From an uncultured Oscillibacter sp. (GTDB lineage: Bacteria > Bacillota > Clostridia > Oscillospirales > Oscillospiraceae), in contig NZ_URDP01000021.1 of NCBI RefSeq assembly GCF_900546705.1, positions 1-34,892 of the forward strand: a DNA stretch of 34,892 nt, in the 5' to 3' direction. A program made the position numbers and the translations under genes. The notes under the pieces are model-generated. The model made no database searches, was not told the origin of the DNA, and saw only the letters and a program-made list of their open reading frames with translations. This document shows, piece by piece, positions 23,075 through 30,423 of this stretch. Position 1 is the first letter of the stretch, and the number at the start of each line of letters is the position of its first letter.

Positions 23075-23112
23075 GGGGGTGCGGCAAAAATTTCCCTCCC
23101 GGTGGGCGGCCG

Positions 23113-23141
23113 TTGACAGAGACGGGCGGATTTGATAAGGT
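23113..23141 (+). promoter_or_regulatory. Promoter of the Hyi-like gene
   Basis: TTGACA (23113-23118) and TAAGGT (23136-23141) have a 17-base spacer. The leader to the ATG at 23164 would be only about 15-20 bases, with AGGAGG inside it. Confidence 0.65.
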
Positions 23142-23163
23142 GAAGCCAAAAGGAGGCGGGGGT

Positions 23164-23949
23164 ATGAAGCTGAAAAAATGTGCCTGTATTGAGACGCTGT
23201 ACCGGGAAGTGCCGTTTCTGGAGCGGATTGCCGCGGCGGCGCGGGACGGATTTTCCGCCGTGGAGTTCTGGTCCTGGCGGGACAAGGACCTGGCGGCGGT
23301 GCGGCAGGCGGCAGAGGATGCGGGAATCAAGGTGGCCGGGTTCAATGGGGACGGTCCGTTTTCCCTGATCGACCCCGGGCAAAAGGCGGACTATCTGCGG
23401 GATCTGACCCAGGCCATGGACGCGGCGGCGGCCGTGGGGGCCGCTTCCCTCACCATCCACTCCAACGCCTTGGGTGAGGGCGGTGTGGTCACAGACCGGG
23501 GGGAGGGCCTTTCGGACACGGTGCGCCTTTGCGCCATGTACGATACGCTCAGAGACTGCGCCCGTCTGGCGGAGGACCGGGGGCTGACGCTGCATCTGGA
23601 GGCGCTCAATCCCATTACGGACCACCCGGGCAACTTCCTGGTCTCCACTGCTGTGGCGGCGGAGCTAACGGCCCTGGTGGGCTCTCCCCGGCTGAAGATT
23701 CTTTATGACATCTACCACATGCAGCTGAGCGAGGGAAACCTGATGGGCAACATCCGCGCCTGGCACGGGCAGATCGGCCACGTGCACGCAGCGGACGCGC
23801 CGGGCCGCCACGAGCCGGGCACGGGAGAGATTGCCTTTCCTGCGGTGCTGGACTGCCTGGAAAAGACAGGCTACTACGGCCTGGTGGGCTTTGAGCTCTT
23901 CCCTGCCCGCACCACGGCGGAGGCGGTAGCGGCCATCATGTCTCTTTGA
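23164..23949 (+). CDS. Hydroxypyruvate isomerase-like TIM-barrel protein
   Basis: A 261-residue member of the xylose-isomerase-like sugar phosphate isomerase/epimerase superfamily, closest in pattern to Hyi. Start MKLKKCACIETLY after AAGGAGG. The metal-binding residues of the Hyi family are visible: Glu in LHLEALNP near residue 145, Asp and His in ILYDIYHMQ near 180, His in IGHVHAADAPGRHEPGTGEI near 207 and Glu in GFELFPAR near 245. Hyi interconverts hydroxypyruvate and tartronate semialdehyde; related enzymes act on other keto sugars. No glyoxylate or allantoin genes lie next to it, so the true substrate is uncertain. It is monocistronic, between its own promoter and terminator. Confidence 0.82.
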   Translation: MKLKKCACIETLYREVPFLERIAAAARDGFSAVEFWSWRDKDLAAVRQAAEDAGIKVAGFNGDGPFSLIDPGQKADYLRDLTQAMDAAAAVGAASLTIHSNALGEGGVVTDRGEGLSDTVRLCAMYDTLRDCARLAEDRGLTLHLEALNPITDHPGNFLVSTAVAAELTALVGSPRLKILYDIYHMQLSEGNLMGNIRAWHGQIGHVHAADAPGRHEPGTGEIAFPAVLDCLEKTGYYGLVGFELFPARTTAEAVAAIMSL

Positions 23950-23958
23950 AAGGAAATA

Positions 23959-23995
23959 TAAAAAGCCGGTGATGCTACCATCACCGGCTTTTTTA
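23959..23995. terminator. Bidirectional terminator between the Hyi-like and flavoprotein genes
   Basis: A perfect 14-bp stem (23961-23974 with 23979-23992, loop CTAC) has A and T runs on its flanks. Confidence 0.92.
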
Positions 23996-24006
23996 TGCAG
24001 GAAAAA

Positions 24007-24495
24007 TCATTTCTGCTCTGCCAGCTCCAGCGCCTGCTTGCCGGAGAGGTGTTCCACTGAGAGCTCCAGAATGCACAGACGGTCCCACGCCCGGTCAATG
24101 GTGCGGGCCCGCCCGGCAGGGGTGTCCTTCGGGGCGTATTTCGCAGCCAGGCGCTCAATGGCCTGCCGCTTTTCCGCCGCGTCCTCCAGAATGCGGATGG
24201 TCCCGAAGGCAATCACGCTTTTGAAATAAGTGGTATACTCCTCCGGCACAATCCGGTCCTGGCCGATGACGCAGAAGGAGGCCTTTGGGCTTTGCCGGAT
24301 GGCGTCGATCTTGTGGCCTGCCTTTGCACAGTGGAAGAAGAACTTGCCGGATTGATACACATAGCTCAGCGGAACCGCGTAGGGATAGCCGTCATCGCCA
24401 GAGAGTGCCAGTACGCCGGATGTGCCGGCATGCAGGACCGCGGCAATTTCCTCCTGGGACAGGGCCTGCCGGTTTCTGCGCATTTGTTGAAACAT
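24007..24495 (-). CDS. Pyridoxamine 5'-phosphate oxidase-family FMN-binding protein (NimA-like)
   Basis: A 162-residue split-barrel flavoprotein. The opening MFQQMRRNRQALSQEEI and the segment SGVLALSGDDGYPYAVPLSYVY are typical of the small PPOX group that includes nitroimidazole-resistance (Nim) proteins. FFHCAKAGHKIDAIR and ASFCVIGQDRIVPEEYTTYFKSVIAFG follow in the usual positions and form the FMN site. AAGGAGG precedes the ATG. The physiological substrate is not known for most of these proteins, and resistance cannot be inferred from sequence. The HD-GYP regulator gene ends 55 bases upstream on the same strand, so the two may share a transcript. Confidence 0.88.
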   Translation of the reverse strand: MFQQMRRNRQALSQEEIAAVLHAGTSGVLALSGDDGYPYAVPLSYVYQSGKFFFHCAKAGHKIDAIRQSPKASFCVIGQDRIVPEEYTTYFKSVIAFGTIRILEDAAEKRQAIERLAAKYAPKDTPAGRARTIDRAWDRLCILELSVEHLSGKQALELAEQK

Positions 24496-24550
24496 GGTGT
24501 CCTCCTTGTGGTTTTGGCGGTAAAATACTCCGCCGTCCGGAAAATTTGGG

Positions 24551-25657
24551 TTACGTCCGGGCCGGGGCGGGCGTGGGATACAGGGCCCGCAGCGCCGGCT
24601 CCACGGAGAAAAACGCGTCCAGCAGCGCCGGATTGAAGGCGCCGCACTCCCCGTCCCGAATCATCCTCAGGGCCTCCTCGCAGGAGAAGGCGTCCTTGTA
24701 AACCCGCTTGCTGGTCAGAGCATCATACACGTCCGCCAGGGATACCACCTGGGACCAGATGGAGATCTCCTCTCCCCTGAGGCCATCGGGATAACCCCGG
24801 CCGTCCCAGCGCTCGTGGTGGTGGCGGGCAATGTCACAGGCATAGGCGTAGGCGCCGCTGTCCTGCATCTGGGGGATCTTTTCCAGCAGCAGCGCACCCT
24901 GAACGGTATGGGTTTTCATGATCTCAAACTCTGCCGGAGTCAGCCGGCCGGGCTTATTCAAAATGGCATCGGGGATGGCAATCTTGCCCACGTCGTGCAT
25001 GACAGCGGCCAGGGAGATGTTTTCCACATCGTTTGGCTCCAGCCCCCGGCCCATGGGGGTGTGGGTGAGCAGATAGTGGGTGATGTCGTGAATGCGGCGC
25101 ACGTGCTGGCCGGATTCGCCGTTGCGGAACTCAATGGCGGCGGACAGGGCCTCCACCATTCCCTGGTTGAGCCGGACGATCTGCTCGGCTCGCTCCAGGA
25201 GCTCCGCCTGCTGGCGGTTCACCACGCCGCTGAGCCGGGCCCGGGCCTGATACAGCTCCACCACCGACTGCACCCGCCGCAGCACCACGTAGGGAATGAC
25301 GGGCTTGCCGATGACGTCCATGACGCCCAGCTCGTATGCTTCTTTCATGACACTGCCGCTGGCCTCGGCGGTAATGAGGAATACCGGTACCTGCTCGGTG
25401 AGGTGGTGGGATTTCAGCGCCCGCAGGACCTGAATCCCGTCCATTTCCGGCATTACCACATCCAGCAGCACGGCGCACAGACGCTGGGGGTGGGCCAGGA
25501 TCTTCTCCAGGCCTTCCCGGCCGTTTTCTGCCTCTTCAATGGCGTAGTGAGAGGCAAAAATATTTTCCAGGATGCCGCGGTTAATGGCATCGTCATCAAT
25601 AATCAGCAGCGTATCCGCTGAGAGCATTGCCTGATACGGAAATTGTACATTGGTCAT
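24551..25657 (-). CDS. Response regulator with C-terminal HD-GYP domain (probable c-di-GMP phosphodiesterase)
   Basis: A 368-residue protein. The start at 25657 (MTNVQFPYQAML) follows AAAGGAG. A receiver domain fills residues 14-135: acidic pocket IIDDDA, phospho-acceptor Asp in LLDVVMPEMDG, Thr in FLITAE and Lys in VIGKPV. A helical linker (ARARLSGVVNRQQAELLERAEQI) joins an HD-GYP domain at about 170-355. That domain has HVRRIHDITHYL, HDVGKIAIPDAILNKPG and HHHERWDGRGYPDGL, so the metal-binding HD and GYP motifs are intact. It is predicted to degrade cyclic di-GMP when phosphorylated. No cognate histidine kinase or GGDEF gene is in the window, so it is an orphan here. Confidence 0.93.
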   Translation of the reverse strand: MTNVQFPYQAMLSADTLLIIDDDAINRGILENIFASHYAIEEAENGREGLEKILAHPQRLCAVLLDVVMPEMDGIQVLRALKSHHLTEQVPVFLITAEASGSVMKEAYELGVMDVIGKPVIPYVVLRRVQSVVELYQARARLSGVVNRQQAELLERAEQIVRLNQGMVEALSAAIEFRNGESGQHVRRIHDITHYLLTHTPMGRGLEPNDVENISLAAVMHDVGKIAIPDAILNKPGRLTPAEFEIMKTHTVQGALLLEKIPQMQDSGAYAYACDIARHHHERWDGRGYPDGLRGEEISIWSQVVSLADVYDALTSKRVYKDAFSCEEALRMIRDGECGAFNPALLDAFFSVEPALRALYPTPAPART

Positions 25658-25706
25658 GGGAGACTCCTTTACCGGTTCGGTGGGAAAAATAGGAGAATAC
25701 GAAGGT

Positions 25707-25735
25707 ATTATAGAACAAAAAAGCAGGCTTGGCAA
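25707..25735 (-). promoter_or_regulatory. Promoter of the HD-GYP regulator gene
   Basis: On the minus strand TTGCCA (25730-25735) and a perfect TATAAT (25707-25712) have a 17-base spacer. Confidence 0.75.
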
Positions 25736-25887
25736 CGTCCATTCCCTGAGACCCCCCATACACAGCATATGCGGCGGCACTGTGAGGGGCAGCGGAAGAA
25801 GCTGGAAAACCTTTTGCCGCTTCCGACCGTCTTATACAACAAGTGCCCGGATATGCCCGGGGACATAAACGACCGAGGAGGTTTTCC

Positions 25888-26517
25888 ATGATGAAAAAAC
25901 TGCTGTGGATTCCGGCTCTGGTGCTGGCTCTGGCTCTTTCCGGCTGTGGAAAGACGGCGCCGGCGGCAGATCCCCGGGACGGACAGGCGTCCGGGGAACA
26001 GAGCCAGACAGTACCCCAGGCGGCCTACGAGGATACCAGTGTGACGGACGAGATCCACTATCCCCAGCTGACCGAGTTTCCCGGGGAGCTGCTGATGGAC
26101 TACATGAACCAGTCTCTGGCGCATCCGGCCCAGTCGCTGGAGTCGCTGGATACCAAGGACAGCAAGGCACTTTCCTATGAGGTGGGGCGCTGTGACGGCA
26201 CTTGGGTCAGCGTGCTGTACACCCAGACACTGACCGCTCCGGACGGCACCGAGACCCGGACGCAGACAGCGGTGAACCTGGAGGGCGGAAGTGCCCAGGA
26301 AGTGACAATGGACAACGCCTTCCGGGATAAGGCGGCCGTTGTGAAGCTGCTGGAGACCCAGCCCGGAGATGCCCCGGTGTCCTTCTATCTCAATGGAGAC
26401 GGTGCAGTGTTCTTCTTCCGTCCGGAGGATGACCCGTCCCGGGACTACGTGACCCAGACCATCCCCTACGCATCCCTGGAGGGATACTGGAACACATTCG
26501 GGCAGCCCGCCAACTGA
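25888..26517 (+). CDS. Lipoprotein with a DUF3298/RsiV-like C-terminal region
   Basis: A 209-residue secreted lipoprotein. The start at 25888 (MMKKLLWIPALVLALALSGC) follows GAGGAGG. Residues 2-19 are a signal peptide ending in the lipobox LSGC, so the mature chain is lipid-anchored at Cys20. A low-complexity linker (residues 21-50) precedes a folded domain: YPQLTEFPGELLMDYMNQSL, YTQTLTAPDGTETRTQTAVNL, and FYLNGDGAVFFFRPEDDPS ending TIPYASLEGYW. That last pattern resembles the DUF3298 domain of RsiV-type proteins, but no anti-sigma or sigma gene is adjacent. No clear promoter was found in the 230-base gap upstream, which otherwise holds the divergent regulator promoter. Confidence 0.75.
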   Translation: MMKKLLWIPALVLALALSGCGKTAPAADPRDGQASGEQSQTVPQAAYEDTSVTDEIHYPQLTEFPGELLMDYMNQSLAHPAQSLESLDTKDSKALSYEVGRCDGTWVSVLYTQTLTAPDGTETRTQTAVNLEGGSAQEVTMDNAFRDKAAVVKLLETQPGDAPVSFYLNGDGAVFFFRPEDDPSRDYVTQTIPYASLEGYWNTFGQPAN

Positions 26518-26520
26518 AAA

Positions 26521-26590
26521 ACCGCCGCCGGAACATCCCGGCGGCGGTTGTGGAAAAAACGGGGAGCACATGGCGTGCTCCCCGTTTTCC
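26521..26590. terminator. Tandem hairpin terminators between the lipoprotein and nifJ genes
   Basis: Hairpin one is ACCGCCGCCGGG (26521 on) with its complement ending near 26548. It lacks a T run on the plus strand but has one on the minus strand. Hairpin two is CGGGGAGCAC...GTGCTCCCCG (26560-26585), with a T run on both strands. They serve the convergent lipoprotein and nifJ genes. Confidence 0.82.
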
Positions 26591-26600
26591 GTGACAGAGC

Positions 26601-29600
26601 TTACTGCTCCTCGGCCATCTTGCGGTACTTCTCGTACCGGGCCTTCAGGTTGGCAATCTCCTGCTGATAGAGGGCCTCGGCCTTCTCGGGGAAGTTGTTC
26701 TTCAGAGAAGCGAAGCGGTTCTCGCCCATGAGGTAGTCCATGAGCTTGCTGGTGTCCGGCTCGGCGGAGTCCAGCTGGAAGGGGTTCTTGCCCTCGGCAA
26801 CCCGGCGGGGATCATACCGGTACAGGTGCCAGTAGCCGCACTCCACAGCCTTCTTCATCTCGGACTGAGAGCAGCCCATGCCGGCCTTGATGTGCTGCTC
26901 CAGGCAGGGGCAGTAGGCGATGACGATGGAGGGGCCGGGATAGGACTCGGCTTCCCGGATGGCCTTGAGGGTCTGAGCCTGGTCGGCGCCCATGGCCACC
27001 TGGGCCACGTACACATAGCCGTAGGTCATGAGGATGGCGCCCAGGTCCTTCTTGGCCACCTGCTTGCCGCCGGCGGCAAATTTGGCCACAGCGGAGGTGG
27101 GAGTGGACTTGGAGGACTGACCGCCGGTGTTGGAGTAGACCTCGGTGTCCAGAACCAGCAGGTTCACATCCCGGTTCTGCGCCATGACGTGGTCAATGCC
27201 GCCGAAGCCGATATCATAGGCCCAGCCGTCACCGCCGATGGCCCAGATGGACTTCTTGGACAGGTACTCCTTGTTGTCCAGGATGAACTGGACATCCTCG
27301 GTCTTTTCAGCCTGCTCCAGGGCGGCAACCAGCGCGTCGGATACGGCGCGGGTCTTCTCCTTGTCCTCCCAGTTGGCCAGGTAGTCGTTCACCGCCTCCA
27401 CGGCGATGCCGGCGCTCTTGAGGTCCTCCAGACGGATGAGGATCTCCTTGCGGATGGCGTCCTGGGCATGGAAGAAGCCGTAGGCAAACTCGGCGTTGTC
27501 CTCGAACAGGGAGTGCTCCCAGGCGGGGCCGCGGCCGCAGCTGTCCTTGCAGTAGGGCAGGATGGGCGCGCCGCCGGAAATGGCGGAGGAGCAGCCTGCC
27601 GCGTTGCCCACATACATCCGATCGCCCACCATCTGGCTGACCAGCTTGATGTAGGTGGTCTCGGCGCAGCCGGCGCAGGCGGCGGAGAACTGGAAGTAGG
27701 GCTTGGCGAACTGGAGGTTCTTGACGGTCTTGTCGGAAATGACGTCCTTCTTCAGGTAGGCGTCGTTCATGGCCACCTCGTCGAAGTTGGTCTGCTCGCC
27801 CTTCATCTCCTCAAAGGGCGTCATAACCAGAGCGTCGGCGGTCTTGTCGCTGGCGTTGGCGGGGCACACGGTCAGGCACACGCCGCAGCCCAGGCAGTCA
27901 TAGGGAGAGATCTGCATGCGGAAGGAGTAAGCGGGCGCGTCCTTGCCCAGGCCCTTGGCGGGCACGGTCTCAAAGGAAGCGGGCACCTTGGCCTTCTCCT
28001 CGTCGCTGAGCAGCACGGGGCGGATGGCGGCGTGGGGGCAGGCCATGGAGCAGCGGTTGCACTGGATGCAACTCTCGGCGTTCCACTTGGGCACCATGGT
28101 GGCAACACCGCGCTTGGAGAAGGCAGAGGTGCCGTTTTCCCAGGTGCCGTCCAGCACGCCGTACTTCTTGAACACGGACACGGGCAGCTTGTCGCCCTGC
28201 TGACGGTCCATGGGCAGCACGATGTCCCGCACAAAGGGAGTGGCGCCCTTGGGCTCCACCACGGGGGTGTCGGCGGCGTCGGCCCAGGAGGCGGGGATGT
28301 CCACCTTCACGGCGGCGCTGATGCCCACGTCCACGGCCTTGTTGTTCAGGTCGACGATCTTCTGGCCGGCCTTCTTGAAGTAGGAGTTATAGTTGTTCTT
28401 CTTCATATCCTCCACGGCCATGTCCAGGGGGATGACCTTGGTCAGAGCGAAGAAAGCGGCCTGGAGGATGCTGTTGGTGCGCTTGCCCAGGCCGATCTCC
28501 TGAGCCAGCTTGGCCGCGTCGATGATGTAGAACTGGGCGTGCTTGCGGGCCAGGTCACGCTTCATCTTGCCGGGCAGACGGGTGTCCAGCTCCTCGGCGC
28601 TCCAGGGGCAGTTGAGCAGGAAGATGCCCCCGTCCTTGAGGTCCTCGGTGGTGTCGTACTTATTTACATAGGTAGGTGCGTGAACGGCGATGAAGTCCGC
28701 AGAGGACACCAGATAGGTGGAGCGGATGGGGTGGTCGCCGAAGCGCAGGTGGCTCTGGGTCAGACCGCCGGACTTCATGGAGTCGTAGGAGAAGTACGCC
28801 TGGGCATACTTGTCGGCTACCAGGCCGATGGTGGAGATGGCGTTCTTGTTGGCGCCCACGGTGCCGTCGCCGCCCAGGCCCCACAGCTTGCAGGAGACCT
28901 CGCCGGGATGGGGCAGCTCCACATCCTTGTAGTCCAGAGAGGTGTGGGTCACATCGTCCACAATGCCGATGGTGAAGCTGTTCTTGGGATTGGCCTGCTT
29001 CAGGTTATCATACACGGCGATGATCTGGCCGGGGGTGGTGTCCTTGGAGGACAGGCCGTACCGGCCGCCCACCACGCGGATGTCGCCGCGGCCGGCCTGG
29101 TTGAGGGCGGTCACCACGTCCAGGTACACGGGCTCGCCTACGGAACCGGTCTCCTTGGAGCGGTCCAGCACGGCGATGCGCTTGCAGGTGGCGGGGATGG
29201 CGGCGGCGAAGTGAGAGACGGAGAAGGGACGGTACAGGTGGATCTGCACCATGCCCACCTTGCGGCCCTGGGCGTTGAGGTAGTCCACGGTCTCCTTGAC
29301 GGTCTCGGAGGCGGAGCACATGACCACGATCACGTCCTCAGCGTCGGGAGCGCCGTAGTAGTTGAAGAGCTTGTAGTCCCGGCCGGTGAGCTTGTTGATC
29401 TCGTCCATGTAGTGCTGGACGGTGTCGGGCAGAGAGGCGGCCTTTTCGTTGGCGCCCTCCTTGCACTGGAAGTACACGTCGGGGTTGACGTTGTTGCCCC
29501 GGTTGGTGGGGTGCTCGGGGTTCAGGGCGTGACGGCGGAAGTCCTTGAGGGACTCGTAGTTCACCAGACCACGCAGATCCTCGTAGTCCAGCGCCTCGAT

Positions 29601-30146
29601 GCGCTGCATCTCGTGGGAGGTGCGGAAGCCGTCGAAGCAGTGCATGAAAGCGTACCGGGCGTCAATGGCGGAAAGATGGGCCACGGCGCCTAAGTCCATG
29701 GCTTCCTGGGGGCAGGAGGACATGAGCATGGCGTAGCCGGTGGTGCGGCAGGTCATAAAGTCGGTGTGATCGCCGAAAATGGAGTGGTGGTTGGAGGTCA
29801 CCACCCGGGAGGCGATGTGCATGACGCTGGGCAGGAACTGGCCGCCCATGGCGTACATGGCGGGGATCATCAGCATCAATCCCTGGGAAGACGTGAACGT
29901 GGTGGTCAGGGCACCGGCCTGCAAAGAGCCGTGGCAGGTACCGGCGGCACCGGCTTCAGACTGCATCTGAATGACATCCACCGTGGAGCCGAACAGGTTC
30001 TTGCGGCCCTTGGCGGCCCACTCGTCCACCTTCTCCGCCATGGGAGAAGACGGCGTGATGGGATAGATGGCAGCGACCTCCGTGAACGCATAGGCCACAT
30101 GCGCCGCAGCGGTGTTGCCATCCATGACTGCGTATTTCTTTTTCAT
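26601..30146 (-). CDS. nifJ: Pyruvate:ferredoxin (flavodoxin) oxidoreductase, single-chain
   Basis: Oxidative decarboxylation of pyruvate to acetyl-CoA with ferredoxin as acceptor, the anaerobic counterpart of pyruvate dehydrogenase. The 1181 residues match the homodimeric one-chain form. The start at 30146 (MKKKYAVMDGNTAAAHVAYA) follows AGGAGAGG. Domains in order: pyruvate-binding N domain (YPITPSSPMAE), CoA-binding domain (about 260-410), gamma domain (LGGDGTVGANKNAI) near 425, and a ferredoxin domain with CIQCNRCSMACPH near 690 and CLGCGVCLTVCPAN near 752. The C-terminal ThDP domain carries the proximal cluster cysteines (CAGCAE), GDGWAYDIGFGGIDHV near 975 and NTGGQSSKSTPTSA near 1000. Monocistronic, with a strong promoter, as expected for a central enzyme. 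Confidence 0.97.
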   Translation of the reverse strand: MKKKYAVMDGNTAAAHVAYAFTEVAAIYPITPSSPMAEKVDEWAAKGRKNLFGSTVDVIQMQSEAGAAGTCHGSLQAGALTTTFTSSQGLMLMIPAMYAMGGQFLPSVMHIASRVVTSNHHSIFGDHTDFMTCRTTGYAMLMSSCPQEAMDLGAVAHLSAIDARYAFMHCFDGFRTSHEMQRIEALDYEDLRGLVNYESLKDFRRHALNPEHPTNRGNNVNPDVYFQCKEGANEKAASLPDTVQHYMDEINKLTGRDYKLFNYYGAPDAEDVIVVMCSASETVKETVDYLNAQGRKVGMVQIHLYRPFSVSHFAAAIPATCKRIAVLDRSKETGSVGEPVYLDVVTALNQAGRGDIRVVGGRYGLSSKDTTPGQIIAVYDNLKQANPKNSFTIGIVDDVTHTSLDYKDVELPHPGEVSCKLWGLGGDGTVGANKNAISTIGLVADKYAQAYFSYDSMKSGGLTQSHLRFGDHPIRSTYLVSSADFIAVHAPTYVNKYDTTEDLKDGGIFLLNCPWSAEELDTRLPGKMKRDLARKHAQFYIIDAAKLAQEIGLGKRTNSILQAAFFALTKVIPLDMAVEDMKKNNYNSYFKKAGQKIVDLNNKAVDVGISAAVKVDIPASWADAADTPVVEPKGATPFVRDIVLPMDRQQGDKLPVSVFKKYGVLDGTWENGTSAFSKRGVATMVPKWNAESCIQCNRCSMACPHAAIRPVLLSDEEKAKVPASFETVPAKGLGKDAPAYSFRMQISPYDCLGCGVCLTVCPANASDKTADALVMTPFEEMKGEQTNFDEVAMNDAYLKKDVISDKTVKNLQFAKPYFQFSAACAGCAETTYIKLVSQMVGDRMYVGNAAGCSSAISGGAPILPYCKDSCGRGPAWEHSLFEDNAEFAYGFFHAQDAIRKEILIRLEDLKSAGIAVEAVNDYLANWEDKEKTRAVSDALVAALEQAEKTEDVQFILDNKEYLSKKSIWAIGGDGWAYDIGFGGIDHVMAQNRDVNLLVLDTEVYSNTGGQSSKSTPTSAVAKFAAGGKQVAKKDLGAILMTYGYVYVAQVAMGADQAQTLKAIREAESYPGPSIVIAYCPCLEQHIKAGMGCSQSEMKKAVECGYWHLYRYDPRRVAEGKNPFQLDSAEPDTSKLMDYLMGENRFASLKNNFPEKAEALYQQEIANLKARYEKYRKMAEEQ

Positions 30147-30288
30147 CTGATACACCTCTCCTGGTATGTAATAAGCAGGATCATCATGGGCCGGCGCGGC
30201 CGTGCCGGAACTTTCTCGATTCCGCATAACGGAAGCAAATTCCTTAAAAAACGAAAACGACAAAGATTGCCCATGAATTATCAATCTA

Positions 30289-30317
30289 ACTATACTCTAT
30301 AAATCTCCAGGTGTCAA
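30289..30317 (-). promoter_or_regulatory. Strong promoter of nifJ
   Basis: On the minus strand, consensus TTGACA (30312-30317) and TATAGT (30289-30294) have a 17-base spacer. The leader of about 135 bases contains a GGCCGCGCCGGCC dyad near 30190 but no recognisable riboswitch. Confidence 0.85.
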
Positions 30318-30358
30318 AGGCTTTTGACGGGTTTTTCGCCAAAAAATCTGCGCAAAAT

Positions 30359-30400
30359 CAGCCGGCTTCCGGTGTATCTTATACCGGAAGCCGACGGATT
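30359..30400 (-). terminator. Probable terminator of the amidase-dehydratase transcript
   Basis: An 11-bp perfect stem, CGGCTTCCGGT (30363-30373) with 30383-30393. On the minus strand it is followed, after GGCTGA, by TTTT and a little later TTTTTT, so the T tract is displaced. Confidence 0.55.
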
Positions 30401-30423
30401 TGGAAACTTTTGAGAAAAACCCG

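Noticed and set aside
26826..29693. A 955-codon open frame on the plus strand across nifJ
   Set aside because: It is antisense to an unmistakable nifJ. The product is a His/Gly/Val-rich low-complexity string typical of the reverse strand of high-GC genes, and there is no ribosome binding site.
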